From assembly GCA_018920255.1 (NCBI GenBank), contig JAHLMR010000004.1, forward strand, positions 1-41,037: DNA of 41,037 nt, read 5' to 3'. Source of the stretch: Candidatus Aenigmatarchaeota archaeon (GTDB taxonomy: Archaea > Aenigmatarchaeota > Aenigmatarchaeia > Aenigmatarchaeales > JAHLMR01). Below, piece after piece: positions 8,786 to 17,374 of this stretch (the first letter of the stretch is position 1; each line of letters begins with the position of its first letter). The translations under genes and the position numbers were made by a program. Below the pieces are notes generated by a model. It searched no databases. It saw only the letters and a list, made by a program, of their open reading frames with translations, and was not told the DNA's origin.

Positions 8786-9843
8786 ATTGGTCCATGCAAA
8801 TAATGATTCAAAACTTCTTCGGGTGTTAATGGACGGTTCCAAACACGGACTTCATCGATTGTTCCATTGAAAGACCATGCACCATCATTTGTTGCACCAA
8901 TAGTTAATGGAGAGACTCTTTCTATAATATCTCCTGAATGAAGTTTTGTTATAAAACTATCATTTACATAAAGTATCATCATACTTTTATTATATATACC
9001 TGCTATATAATACCATTGATTTAATGAAATAGGTGTATTACTATCTATCTGATTACAAGTTGTAGAATTTGATATTCTAAAATAAGCATAAGATGAAATA
9101 AAAATTTCAAATGGATTATTAAGATTGCATCCGCCATTACTTCTTTCAATAATTCCAAATGTTCCACTTGTACTATTTTTTATCCAAACTTCTATACTAA
9201 TACTTTTTAAAACACCAAAACTTTTAGAATAAGATATATTTACCATTCCACCGCCTTTATTTCCATTTCCTGTTCCGTTTGAAAATGTTAAACAAGAATT
9301 ATATTTACAATATTGGCCTGTATTCCAAGAAACATTTGAACCGCCAACCAAAATTCCGTCGTTTCCATAAATAGAAGAATCATAAGCAATTGTCCCTGAA
9401 CCTTCATCAAATTTCCAATATCCAACTAAACTTGGGTCTGAATTTTCTTTTCCAACTTGTTTTGTTTGCACAACTCCAGGAATTGTTATTTTTAAAGTCC
9501 TCGGATAAGAATAATCAATAAAATCATAAACAAAAAATGTATAAATTTCCCCTGGATTAACTATTTTTGAAGAATTAGTAAAATTAACTGGTTTTTCATC
9601 TACATAAATTGCAAAATTTGTTATTGGGGTTTGTCCTGTATTTCTAATTGTTATTTGTTTTCCGCTAACTGCTTCTATAACAAAGTTTTGGGACATTCCT
9701 GTTGTAATTTGTGAAATTCCAGAACTTGCTGTTGAAGTTGTTTGGGAAAAAATACTAGAAAAGAAAAGATATCCTGCAGATGCTAAACTAACAGTTATTA
9801 ATAAAATTAAAACAACTGCTATTATTGCTGAAATTCCCTGCAT
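8782..9843 (-). CDS. Archaeal type IV pilin-like protein with C-terminal LamG domain
   Basis: 353 aa. It begins MQGISAIIAVVLILLITVSLASAGYLF: a very short positive-poor leader, then a long hydrophobic helix, as in archaeal class III (pilin/archaellin-like) signal sequences cut by FlaK/EppA-type peptidases after Gly3. Residues 55-125 form a beta-rich stalk. From about residue 138 a concanavalin/LamG jelly-roll is evident: LVGYWKFDEGSGTIAYDSS, SYSKSFGVLKSISIEVWIK, NQWYYIAGIYN, and the signature ending GTIDEVRVWNRPLTPEEV. LamG domains commonly bind carbohydrate, so a surface adhesin is plausible. The many N-x-S/T sites would allow N-glycosylation. Confidence 0.8.
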   Translation of the reverse strand: MQGISAIIAVVLILLITVSLASAGYLFFSSIFSQTTSTASSGISQITTGMSQNFVIEAVSGKQITIRNTGQTPITNFAIYVDEKPVNFTNSSKIVNPGEIYTFFVYDFIDYSYPRTLKITIPGVVQTKQVGKENSDPSLVGYWKFDEGSGTIAYDSSIYGNDGILVGGSNVSWNTGQYCKYNSCLTFSNGTGNGNKGGGMVNISYSKSFGVLKSISIEVWIKNSTSGTFGIIERSNGGCNLNNPFEIFISSYAYFRISNSTTCNQIDSNTPISLNQWYYIAGIYNKSMMILYVNDSFITKLHSGDIIERVSPLTIGATNDGAWSFNGTIDEVRVWNRPLTPEEVLNHYLHGPI

Positions 9844-9925
9844 AAAATAAATTAATAAATTATTTATTTATAAAAGTTAATATAAGGAAAAATATTTATT
9901 AATACTAAAATTTAAATAATATTTT

Positions 9926-10753
9926 ATGGTAATTAAAAATTTTTTAAAATTTTTAGTAAATAGTAATGTATATTTAGCTATTGGTGCTGGTATAAATGCG
10001 ATTGTTGTAGCATTTTTATTAAATATGCCAATACTTTTAGAAATATTCTTTATACCGTTTTCAGGAAGTTTTTTTATTTATAATCTTAATAGAATAAGTG
10101 ATATAAAAGAAGATACTCTAAATCTACCAGAAAGAGTTAATTTTATAAAAAAATATGGAAAAAAAATATTTTTTATTTCCTTTATTTTTTATTTAATTGC
10201 TTTAATATTATCTTTTTTAAAAAATATAATTGTTGGTATTGTTGTTTTAATACCAGTAATAATTGCAATATTTTATTCATTTTTTAGATTGAAAAAAATT
10301 ACATTTATAAAAAATATTTTAGTTGGTTTTGCATGGGCATTTGGAAATTGTGTATTAGTTTATAGCTTTTTTAATATATGGAATCTTCAAAGTATAATAT
10401 TTTTCTTAATTTTCTTTTTATCATTTACAATAAATACAATAATATTTGATATAAAAGACATAACAGGTGATAGAATACAAAATATTATAACAATGCCAGT
10501 AAAATATGGCATTAAAAATACAAAATTAATATTATATGGAATATTTATATTAACAATTTTAATTACGTTTTATTCTTTTCTTTTAAATTTTAATACAATT
10601 ATAATATTTCCATATATAATATTTTTAGGAGTGTGTATAAACTATATAAGAGAAAATAAAAAATATCCTTGGTGGTATTTTGGGGTTGCAGTAGATGGTG
10701 AATTTTTAATTTTATTTTTAAGTTTTATAGTTTACACTTTGATGGTATTATGA
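9926..10753 (+). CDS. UbiA-family prenyltransferase
   Basis: 275 aa integral membrane protein with about eight hydrophobic segments. It has both aspartate-rich motifs of UbiA enzymes: NLNRISDIKED (about residues 56-66) and FDIKDITGDR (about 174-183), followed by MPVKYG. The family transfers prenyl chains to aromatic or glycerol acceptors; in archaea it includes DGGGP synthase and haem/menaquinone-type enzymes. The exact substrate cannot be read from the sequence. It overlaps the next gene by ATGA (10750-10753), so the two are translationally coupled. AT-rich promoter sequence, including TTTAAATAAT, lies just upstream of the ATG. Confidence 0.8.
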   Translation: MVIKNFLKFLVNSNVYLAIGAGINAIVVAFLLNMPILLEIFFIPFSGSFFIYNLNRISDIKEDTLNLPERVNFIKKYGKKIFFISFIFYLIALILSFLKNIIVGIVVLIPVIIAIFYSFFRLKKITFIKNILVGFAWAFGNCVLVYSFFNIWNLQSIIFFLIFFLSFTINTIIFDIKDITGDRIQNIITMPVKYGIKNTKLILYGIFILTILITFYSFLLNFNTIIIFPYIIFLGVCINYIRENKKYPWWYFGVAVDGEFLILFLSFIVYTLMVL

Positions 10754-11865
10754 CAATAAAAGATAAAATAATATTATGGTATTTGAAAAAAATTTATCTT
10801 CCAAAACGTGAAATGTTTTATTATCCTGGATTTATAATGGAAAATTTAGGAACAAAAAATATTTATTTAAGAGAAATAGCTATCCCAGAAGATTTAATAA
10901 TAAATATAGAAAATAAAATACAAGAAAAAATAGCATATGAAATTGGTAAAAAATTTGGTTGGTATTATGCATTTTCTTCTAAATTACCAAGAATAAATGA
11001 AATTGAAAAGAAAAAATTTTTAGAATATGCTAATTTTTTAGTAAAATATATGGAAAGTGTTTCTTATGGTAAAAATTTAAAGGAAAAAATTGATTATGAT
11101 AAAAAAGTATTTCATTTGTTTGCTGATGAATATATAGTTTGTAAAAATAATGGAAAAGGATATATTTTTGGTTCTGGTGGCATAGCTGGAATTTGGGCTT
11201 ATGTTACAAACGATAAAACAATTGAAGGCATACAAATAAAATGTGTTGGAAAAGGAAATAAAAAATGTGAATTTATATGTGCGCCGTTTGAATTTTTAAA
11301 AGAAAAAGGATACAAGCCAATAAGATATATTGAATTGGAAGAAAATGAAATAATAAATAAAGAATATTCGGAAATAAATAAAATAAGAAGTGCGGTTTGG
11401 GCAAAACAATCTTTAAAAAGTTTAATAGATTCTAAAATTATAAAATATCAATTTGGTAATTTAATTTATAAAAATGAAAAATTTTGTCTTGTAGATAGTT
11501 TACTTATGTATCTTATTGAAGATAATATTAAAAAAATAAAGAATTGTGAAAAAATTTTATGGGATTGTTCTTTTGATTTTGGAAGAAAACTTGTAAGATT
11601 ATTTAATATTGAAAATGTTGAAAAATTTATTCAAGATTTATTTCCTGCTTTAGGCTTCGGAGATATTTTTATTAAAAAAGAAAAAAATAAGTATCAAATT
11701 TTTATAAGATGTTTTCCTTGGAATAAATATGAAATTGAATTTATAATATTTAGGGGAATTTTATCTGGATTATTATCAGAGTTTTATAATAAAAAAATAT
11801 TATTAAAATTAATAAGAAAAAAAATTAATAGTGAAGACGGTTTTTCTATATTAATTGGAAATTGA
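10750..11865 (+). CDS. V4R-domain protein
   Basis: 371 aa, starting within the stop codon of the UbiA gene. Around residues 60-180 it has the V4R (4-vinyl reductase-like) signature: a helical region, IFGSGGIAGIWAYV, then GIQIKCVGKGNKKCEFICAP, whose Cys residues are the usual small-molecule or metal-binding ones. A second, weaker half (about 255-365: WDCSFDFGRKLVRLF, FFALGFGDIFI-like, YEIEFIIFRGILSGLLSEFY) may be a duplicated V4R unit without the Cys cluster. V4R domains sense or bind small molecules such as aromatics, tetrapyrroles and lipids. Coupling to a prenyltransferase suggests a lipid or quinone-like ligand; that is inference. Confidence 0.65.
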   Translation: MTIKDKIILWYLKKIYLPKREMFYYPGFIMENLGTKNIYLREIAIPEDLIINIENKIQEKIAYEIGKKFGWYYAFSSKLPRINEIEKKKFLEYANFLVKYMESVSYGKNLKEKIDYDKKVFHLFADEYIVCKNNGKGYIFGSGGIAGIWAYVTNDKTIEGIQIKCVGKGNKKCEFICAPFEFLKEKGYKPIRYIELEENEIINKEYSEINKIRSAVWAKQSLKSLIDSKIIKYQFGNLIYKNEKFCLVDSLLMYLIEDNIKKIKNCEKILWDCSFDFGRKLVRLFNIENVEKFIQDLFPALGFGDIFIKKEKNKYQIFIRCFPWNKYEIEFIIFRGILSGLLSEFYNKKILLKLIRKKINSEDGFSILIGN

Positions 11866-12519
11866 AATTCCTAAATCTGAAATTTTATAACTTTTAATTT
11901 CTTTTGAATTTTTTGTTCTTCTCATTTTTTTAACTTCTAATGTAAATTCTCTTTGCCCACCTAAATTTGTTGATATTAAATCTATAACTCCATCTGCAAC
12001 ATATTCTACAATATTATATCCATCATTACTTTCTTTTTCTGCAGTAAAAACTGTTGTGCAACCAGTTTCTTTAATTGCATTAATAAGTTTAAATAATTGT
12101 TTTCTCATTTCAAAGGGTTTTTCAAAATATAATGCTAAAGTAGAAACACTATCTATTGCTAATCTTGAAATTTTTTTTCTTCTTATTTCTTCTAAAAGAA
12201 TTTCTATTATATTTGTAACTTGAAATGGATCTTTATATATTATTGTTAATTTTCCTTGCTTTTCATATTTTTCTAAATCCCAACCAAATCTTTTAACATC
12301 ATTTTTCAAATCTTCTGGACTTTCTTCAAGTGTAATAATCATACAATTTTCTCCATTTTTTAATCCTTCATAAATAAATTGAATAACAAAAATAGATTTA
12401 CCTACTCCTGGACCACCATAAACTAAAATATTAGAACCCCTAATAAATCCACCTTCAATCATTTTATCTAAGCCAGGAATGCCTGTAGGAATTCTATCAA
12501 AATCTACATTCTTTGTCAT
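11851..12519 (-). CDS. KaiC-like RecA-family ATPase (single domain)
   Basis: 222 aa with one KaiC/RadA-like domain: DRIPTGIPGLDKMIEGGF, Walker A GGPGVGKS (about 32-39), ITLEESPEDL with the catalytic glutamates, Walker B RLAIDSVSTL, and a C-terminal VKKMRRTK with the basic residues typical of the family. Such archaeal proteins regulate signalling, motility or transcription and can autophosphorylate. The start at ATG 12519 uses AGGTGA upstream; the longer frame begins with the GTG inside that site. It is convergent with the V4R gene and overlaps it by 15 nt, and is divergent from the methyltransferase. Confidence 0.85.
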   Translation of the reverse strand: MTKNVDFDRIPTGIPGLDKMIEGGFIRGSNILVYGGPGVGKSIFVIQFIYEGLKNGENCMIITLEESPEDLKNDVKRFGWDLEKYEKQGKLTIIYKDPFQVTNIIEILLEEIRRKKISRLAIDSVSTLALYFEKPFEMRKQLFKLINAIKETGCTTVFTAEKESNDGYNIVEYVADGVIDLISTNLGGQREFTLEVKKMRRTKNSKEIKSYKISDLGISISN

Positions 12520-12554
12520 ATAAATCACCTATTATTTATAAATTTTAAAGCATA

Positions 12555-12565
12555 TTTATATAAAG
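12555..12565 (+). promoter_or_regulatory. TATA box of leaderless gene at 12586
   Basis: TTTATATAAAG is centred 26 nt before the ATG at 12586 and there is no ribosome binding site, so a leaderless mRNA is likely. It lies in the short divergent spacer with the KaiC-like gene. Confidence 0.5.
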
Positions 12566-12585
12566 TTTATGGTTCTATAATTATT

Positions 12586-13644
12586 ATGAAATATCTTTTT
12601 CTTTTAGGAAGAAACAATGAATTAAGTAAATTAGAAATATATTCATTTTTTAATACTGAAAAAATTAGTTTTAAAATTATTTCTGAGAAAGAAGATTATT
12701 TAATTATAGAGTCAAAAATTAATCCGGAAAAAATAATTAATAATCTAGGTGGAACAATAAAAATTTTTGAAAATATTTCAATTAGTGATTTTTTAAATTT
12801 TCATTTTCCAGAAAAGTTTATTTTTAAGTTAGATGTTAATAAAGAGCTTAGGAAAAAAATTAAAGAAAAAATACGTAATGAACACTTAAAGGCAATAGAA
12901 AAACCAAACATAACTCCAAGTCAAATTCATAAATTAAAATTACCTTTTTTTGAATTTATTGAAAGAGAAAATTTAATTTTTAAAATTTCAGCTATAACAA
13001 ATCCAAACATATTTAAAGAGTTAGATGAAAAACTTCCATTTAGAGATCCAAAAATAGAAATGAGTTTTAGGTTAGCTAAAATATTAGTTAATATTTCTGG
13101 TGCTAAAGAAGGGAAGGTTTTGCTTGATCCTTTTTGTGGCACCGGAACTATTTTATGTATTGGTCTTGAAAAAAATTGTAGAGTTATAGGTGTCGATATA
13201 GATGAAAAAAGAATAAAAGAAGCACAAGAAAATTTAAGATTTTTCTGTGAATATAAAAATATTCCTAAAAATTTTGAAGTTTTAAATGCAGATGCAAGAG
13301 AAATATCTAAATATATAAAATTTGCAGATATAATAGTAACAGAACCATATTTAGGTCCTCTTTTAAAGAAAATACCAAAAAGAGAAGAAATAGAAAAAAT
13401 TTTAAAGGAACTCTATAATCTTTATTCAACATTTTTATTTGAAGCTTCTAAAATCTTAAAAGAAAAAATGATTATTATTTTACCCTATTTTAAGCTGAAA
13501 AATGAAATTTTAAAATTAAATTATGAAGAAATGTTTAAAAAAGCAAATTTTAAAGTTTTAAATGAAATTGAATATTCACAAAAAAATAAGCTAAAAAGAA
13601 AAATATATATTTTAACACTTAATAATTTTACAGGCACCAGGTAA
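12586..13644 (+). CDS. TRM11/Trm-G10-like tRNA guanosine-N2 methyltransferase
   Basis: 352 aa. The N-terminal half (about 1-150) is a divergent THUMP-like region. The C-terminal half is a Rossmann methyltransferase with the SAM-binding LLDPFCGTGTILCIGLE (about 182-198), GVDIDEKRI, and the catalytic TEPYLGP, a variant of the D/N-P-P-Y motif. Relatives methylate G10 of tRNA; all four tRNA genes in this window have G10. LPFRDPKIEMSFRLAKIL also fits the family. Its 3' end overlaps the convergent uL16 gene by 33 nt. Specificity (G10, G6 or G26) cannot be decided here. Confidence 0.7.
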   Translation: MKYLFLLGRNNELSKLEIYSFFNTEKISFKIISEKEDYLIIESKINPEKIINNLGGTIKIFENISISDFLNFHFPEKFIFKLDVNKELRKKIKEKIRNEHLKAIEKPNITPSQIHKLKLPFFEFIERENLIFKISAITNPNIFKELDEKLPFRDPKIEMSFRLAKILVNISGAKEGKVLLDPFCGTGTILCIGLEKNCRVIGVDIDEKRIKEAQENLRFFCEYKNIPKNFEVLNADAREISKYIKFADIIVTEPYLGPLLKKIPKREEIEKILKELYNLYSTFLFEASKILKEKMIIILPYFKLKNEILKLNYEEMFKKANFKVLNEIEYSQKNKLKRKIYILTLNNFTGTR

Positions 13645-14130
13645 TTTTGATGAAGCACGTCTTAATGCTTCTTTAACAATTTCATCCTTTCCTTCTGGAA
13701 CAGAAGCTACCATAATTTTTTGTCCGGGGTCTACTCTTGCTGCTTGTCCTATTGGTTTTCCAAAAGAATGTCTCATTCCTTCAGAATATCTATCTGCTCC
13801 AGCACCTGTTGCAAGAGCATTCTCTCTTAAAACATGATGAGGATATACTAAAATCTTTAAAAAGAAACCAGAATCACCAAAATTTTTTGAAAGATATTTT
13901 GTTGCTATAGTTCTTGCTGCTTCTAATGAATTTGATCTTATTTGTACTGGTACACTAGGAATAATAGCATATTTTAATGGAAAATTACCACTAACATTTC
14001 CTGTTTCAAAATGATGTATTTTTGAAGCAGGTACACCTTTTACATAGCTTTTTCTAGGCTTTCTTTTAGATATTCTTGTATATGGTTTTTTCTTTATATG
14101 ATGATAACATCTCATTGGACGTATTGGCAT
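13612..14130 (-). CDS. rpl10e: Large ribosomal subunit protein uL16 (archaeal L10e)
   Basis: 172 aa, full length. MPIRPMRCYH, followed by YTRISKRKPRKSYVKGVP, RENALATGAGADRYSEGMRHSFGKPIGQAARV and EALRRASSKLPGACKI, are diagnostic of archaeal L10e (uL16), which sits near the A site and elbow of the large subunit. AGGTGGGATAA precedes the ATG. Its last 33 nt overlap the end of the convergent methyltransferase gene, an unusually long overlap for a highly expressed ribosomal gene. Confidence 0.96.
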   Translation of the reverse strand: MPIRPMRCYHHIKKKPYTRISKRKPRKSYVKGVPASKIHHFETGNVSGNFPLKYAIIPSVPVQIRSNSLEAARTIATKYLSKNFGDSGFFLKILVYPHHVLRENALATGAGADRYSEGMRHSFGKPIGQAARVDPGQKIMVASVPEGKDEIVKEALRRASSKLPGACKIIKC

Positions 14131-14195
14131 TTATCCCACCTTTATTGAAAATTATTTTAAGGAAGAATATATTTAAAGATTTTCATTTTAAATTT

Positions 14196-14606
14196 TTATT
14201 CCCCTAAAATTTTTACTAAAACTTTTTTTCTTCTTTGACCATCGAATTCAAAATAAAAAATTTCTTCCCAAGGACCTAAATCAAGTTTTCCATTTGTTAT
14301 TGCAAGCACAACTTGATGGCCCATAAACTGACGCCAAATATGAGCTGCTGCATTATCCTCTCCTACATTATGTTTATATTTATCATTATAAGGCACAAGT
14401 CTTTCTAGAACTCTTAAAAAATCAGAATGCAAGCCACTTTCATTATCATTTACAACAACTGCAGCTGTTATATGCATAGGATTTATAAGAACTAATCCTT
14501 CTTTAATTTTTGATTTTTCAACCAATTCTTCTATTTTATCTGTTATTCTTATAATTTCAATTTTATTTCTTGTATTAAATTCTAAATAATCTGTAAACAC
14601 TTTCAT
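14196..14606 (-). CDS. YjbQ/UPF0047 family protein
   Basis: 136 aa. The family motifs are present: [73 protein letters not shown]. YjbQ proteins are small beta-barrel enzymes, annotated as secondary thiamine-phosphate synthases, with conserved His and Glu residues. Both His (NPMH; AAAHIW) and the GPWE segment are intact. It lies 65 nt upstream of uL16 on the same strand; no clear ribosome binding site is visible. Confidence 0.85.
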   Translation of the reverse strand: MKVFTDYLEFNTRNKIEIIRITDKIEELVEKSKIKEGLVLINPMHITAAVVVNDNESGLHSDFLRVLERLVPYNDKYKHNVGEDNAAAHIWRQFMGHQVVLAITNGKLDLGPWEEIFYFEFDGQRRKKVLVKILGE

Positions 14607-14632
14607 AGAAGAAATTATGGGTATTAAAATAT

Positions 14633-15790
14633 TTAAGTTTGTTTTTCCTTTTGTTTTTCCTTTTTAATTTCATTTAAAATTTTTTTAATAGATTCATCAG
14701 CTTTATCTTTATTGTTTTCAATACCACAGGTATTTCCAACACCAATAATTAAAATATTTTCATTTTTTTCAGCTTGTCTTATAAGTTTTTCTACCCTTTC
14801 TTTTGCTTTTTCAACAGCATTTACTATTTCTAGTTTCATAGGTTGAAGTGCTTCTTCATCACTTACTTTAATAACAACAGCATCCAGTGGAATATTATTT
14901 GAAACAGCAAATTCTTCTATTTCATATCTTTCAACACCAGATCCACCCATTGCAACCCCAACTCCTTCAGCAATAGATCCTGGTTTTTCTCCTTCTAATC
15001 TTAAGCCAGCATCTATTGTTATTATTCTGTTAATCTTAATATTTTTTGATAGCTTTAATAAAAATTTTCCAGGTTGGCCTGTTGATGCACCTGGACCTAA
15101 AGCTTTACTAATAATAACATTTTTTCCAAACATTTTTGTTTTATAATAAACAAATTCTTCTTCTTTCATAATTTCTGGATTCCCACTTATCATTGTTGCT
15201 GCAACAAGCGGACCTATTCCATCACCAATTGCTTTTCCATCTGCAAAAGCCATTGTTGCTTTTTTTACAGAATTTGCTATTCTTTCAATAAGAGGTAATT
15301 GCATTTGAAGAATAATAGCCAATTGATACAACTTATATTTTTTTATTATTTCAAAATTATGACGTACTATTTTTGCAAGTTGATGAATAGTTATTGCTCC
15401 CATTAAAGCATTCTTAATATTATTTTGTTTTTCTAAGCTTGCTGTTGGAAGAATTTGTTTTACAAAATAATTAAATTTTTTATCTGATAATCTTATTATC
15501 ATATCTAATTTTTTAACTATTCCATAAGGATCTAAACTTACAGGTTCAACAGAAAAAAAATCTAAAAATTCTGTTATTTTTCTTTTTAATTCTGAATTTG
15601 ATGTTTTTGATATACTTTTGATAACATAATCTCTTGAACTAGAAGCAATTATTTCAAATTTTTTAACATCGTTTTCTAATTTTAACATAGTTTGAGTAAA
15701 AATAATTCTTGGACCAAAAATTATAAAGATAAAGAAAAATAATATCCAAATTATTGTTGAAACCAAGTCACCTGATTCTAAACCAAACAT
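14633..15790 (-). CDS. DUF1512-like archaeal membrane-anchored protein
   Basis: 385 aa with one N-terminal membrane helix (about 10-28, [15 protein letters not shown]), then a largely soluble domain. Conserved-looking glycine-rich blocks are [56 protein letters not shown] and [12 protein letters not shown]. This combination matches my memory of the archaeal DUF1512 family, whose function is not known. GTGATTTA precedes the ATG. It ends 26 nt before the YjbQ start, suggesting one transcript. Confidence 0.6.
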   Translation of the reverse strand: MFGLESGDLVSTIIWILFFFIFIIFGPRIIFTQTMLKLENDVKKFEIIASSSRDYVIKSISKTSNSELKRKITEFLDFFSVEPVSLDPYGIVKKLDMIIRLSDKKFNYFVKQILPTASLEKQNNIKNALMGAITIHQLAKIVRHNFEIIKKYKLYQLAIILQMQLPLIERIANSVKKATMAFADGKAIGDGIGPLVAATMISGNPEIMKEEEFVYYKTKMFGKNVIISKALGPGASTGQPGKFLLKLSKNIKINRIITIDAGLRLEGEKPGSIAEGVGVAMGGSGVERYEIEEFAVSNNIPLDAVVIKVSDEEALQPMKLEIVNAVEKAKERVEKLIRQAEKNENILIIGVGNTCGIENNKDKADESIKKILNEIKKEKQKEKQT

Positions 15791-15835
15791 TTAAATCACA
15801 GTTATTTAAATTAATTTTATAATTTAAAAAGATTT

Positions 15836-16000
15836 TTATTTACTTATAGCACCAACTGGGCAAACAGATATCGCTTCCTCAATACATTTTGCTTTTTTAT
15901 TTTTAACTGTAGATTTTCCATTTTTTATTTCAAATCCGTCCGGACAAACAGATGCACATGCACCACAACCTATACATTTATTTTTATCTACTTTTACCAA
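15836..16000 (-). CDS. Single-cluster 4Fe-4S ferredoxin
   Basis: 54 aa, start TTG 16000 preceded by GAGGTGATT. Cluster ligands are CIGCGACASVCP near the N-terminus plus the distal CPVGA cysteine. The second half retains only one additional Cys (KAKCIEEAISVCP), which fits the Pyrococcus/Thermotoga type of single [4Fe-4S] ferredoxin, where the extra Cys pair can form a disulfide. It is a small electron carrier. It lies 5 nt after the thioredoxin gene, so the two are probably cotranscribed; a redox pairing is suggestive but not proven. Confidence 0.85.
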   Translation of the reverse strand: MVKVDKNKCIGCGACASVCPDGFEIKNGKSTVKNKKAKCIEEAISVCPVGAISK

Positions 16001-16005
16001 TTTAA

Positions 16006-16335
16006 TCACCTCAAATTTTTATTTAACCATTCTTTAATTTTTTCTTCTGGCATTAGTCCTATAAACTCATTTATTATTTTTCCGTTTTTAAAAAGTTTTA
16101 CTGAAGGCACTGACATTATATTATATTTTTCTGTTGTTAGGATACATTTATCAATATTTATTTTTGCTAATATAAACTTTCCTTTATATTCTTTTGCAAT
16201 TTTTTCTAAAATTGGTTTTAATAAATTACAAGGACCACACCAATCCGCATAAAAATCAGCAAGTATAGGTATTTTTTTAGATTGTTCTATTACCTTTTCA
16301 TTAAAATTTTCATCTGTAACTTCTATTTCATACAA
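16006..16335 (-). CDS. trxA: Thioredoxin
   Basis: 109 aa from TTG 16335 (MYEIEVTDENF), chosen because GGGGTGA lies 5 nt upstream; a longer frame would begin inside that site. The active site is WCGPC (C33, C36) after ADFYAD, with the cis-proline segment MSVPSVKLFKNG, all standard for thioredoxins. It reduces protein disulfides in the cytoplasm. It is followed closely by the ferredoxin gene and preceded by the CTP-dependent kinase-like gene. Confidence 0.93.
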   Translation of the reverse strand: MYEIEVTDENFNEKVIEQSKKIPILADFYADWCGPCNLLKPILEKIAKEYKGKFILAKINIDKCILTTEKYNIMSVPSVKLFKNGKIINEFIGLMPEEKIKEWLNKNLR

Positions 16336-16346
16336 AAAAATCACCC

Positions 16347-16898
16347 CTATAACATAATCATTAAAAATCCAACGGTTAATGGTATTGAAATGTTATCATT
16401 AACATATGGAAATACCTCTATACATGTAGTAATTATAGATATTAATAAAGCATTATAAAAATTTGTATAAAACAATAAAATTAATAAACATGATATGAAA
16501 AAAATGATTGAACCTTCTAAACTTTTATATTTATTAACATAAAATTTGTGTTTACCATATTTTATTCCAACTAATGTAGATAACATATCTGAAATTGAAA
16601 GCACAGCTATTGAAGCTGATGCAATATTTTTTGGAAATAAAATAATAGAAAGAGATATTGAAAAGAAAAAATATAACGCCCCTTTAAATGGAAATTTAGC
16701 TTCCTCTTTTCTTTCATAATCTTTTATAAACTTTTCTATTTTTTTATTCTTTCTTATAAATGTTCTAAAATAAGCAAAAAGAAATAAAAATATAATAGTA
16801 AAAAATGAAATAAAAAATGCTAATTCTCTATTTAAAATAACCATAATTGAAAAAATAATTCCGCTTCCATGAACTAATTGTCTTTTAATTTCATTCAT
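16347..16898 (-). CDS. Dolichol kinase/CTP-transferase-like membrane protein (SEC59 family)
   Basis: 183 aa with about five to six membrane segments. It begins NEIKRQLVHGSG and later has LSISDMLSTLVGIKYGKHK followed by KSLEGSIIFF. The SDxxSTLxGxxxGK...KSxEG pattern is that of the SEC59/VTE5/dolichol kinase and CDP-diglyceride synthetase-like group, which transfer phosphate or CMP from CTP to polyprenols. A role in dolichol phosphate metabolism or lipid salvage is inferred. The start at ATG 16898 has GAGGG upstream and overlaps the preceding gene by 8 nt (ATGAATGA), so the two are translationally coupled. Confidence 0.6.
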   Translation of the reverse strand: MNEIKRQLVHGSGIIFSIMVILNRELAFFISFFTIIFLFLFAYFRTFIRKNKKIEKFIKDYERKEEAKFPFKGALYFFFSISLSIILFPKNIASASIAVLSISDMLSTLVGIKYGKHKFYVNKYKSLEGSIIFFISCLLILLFYTNFYNALLISIITTCIEVFPYVNDNISIPLTVGFLMIML

Positions 16899-17370
16899 TA
16901 AATACCCTCTTTTTTCTTTCAATTTCTTCATATTCCCTTTTAATTCTTTGAAATTCATCTTTTTTCTTTAAACCTAATAAAAATAAAAATGGAAATAAAA
17001 TTATTTTTAAAATAAATTTTATAAGATGAAAAAACTCATAAATAAAAAATAAAAGTACTGCTAAAAAAGCAAACTGAATTCCTGTTGAAATATCTGGAGA
17101 TATTCCAAGAGAAAGTCCTAAAAATGATATAATCCATGGAAATAAAAACCCTAAAATACCTATACCCATTGCTTTAATTAGTAATTTCATAGTACGATAA
17201 AGGAAAAAAATTGATAGTATAAAAACAATTAAAATTATTGCTGTTTGTAAAGATAAATCAGAAGGTATTAATGATGTAGGGAGAAAATCTTTCCATTGAA
17301 TTGTTGGTAATGTTATTGGAATTTTTATTGGAATATCACCAATTTTTATTGGAATTTCAATTTCAGCCAT
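16891..17370 (-). CDS. Hypothetical membrane protein
   Basis: 159 aa, not recognised. The N-terminal 20 residues have a strikingly repetitive IEIPIKIGDIPIKIPI beta-like pattern. About four hydrophobic helices follow (roughly 42-58, 63-85, 96-112, 114-135), with a charged, probably cytoplasmic C-terminal tail (KKKDEFQRIKREYEEIERKKR). The start codon is 4 nt after the topA stop. Its stop overlaps the start of the SEC59-like gene. Confidence 0.6.
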   Translation of the reverse strand: MAEIEIPIKIGDIPIKIPITLPTIQWKDFLPTSLIPSDLSLQTAIILIVFILSIFFLYRTMKLLIKAMGIGILGFLFPWIISFLGLSLGISPDISTGIQFAFLAVLLFFIYEFFHLIKFILKIILFPFLFLLGLKKKDEFQRIKREYEEIERKKRVFNE

Positions 17371-17374
17371 TTAA

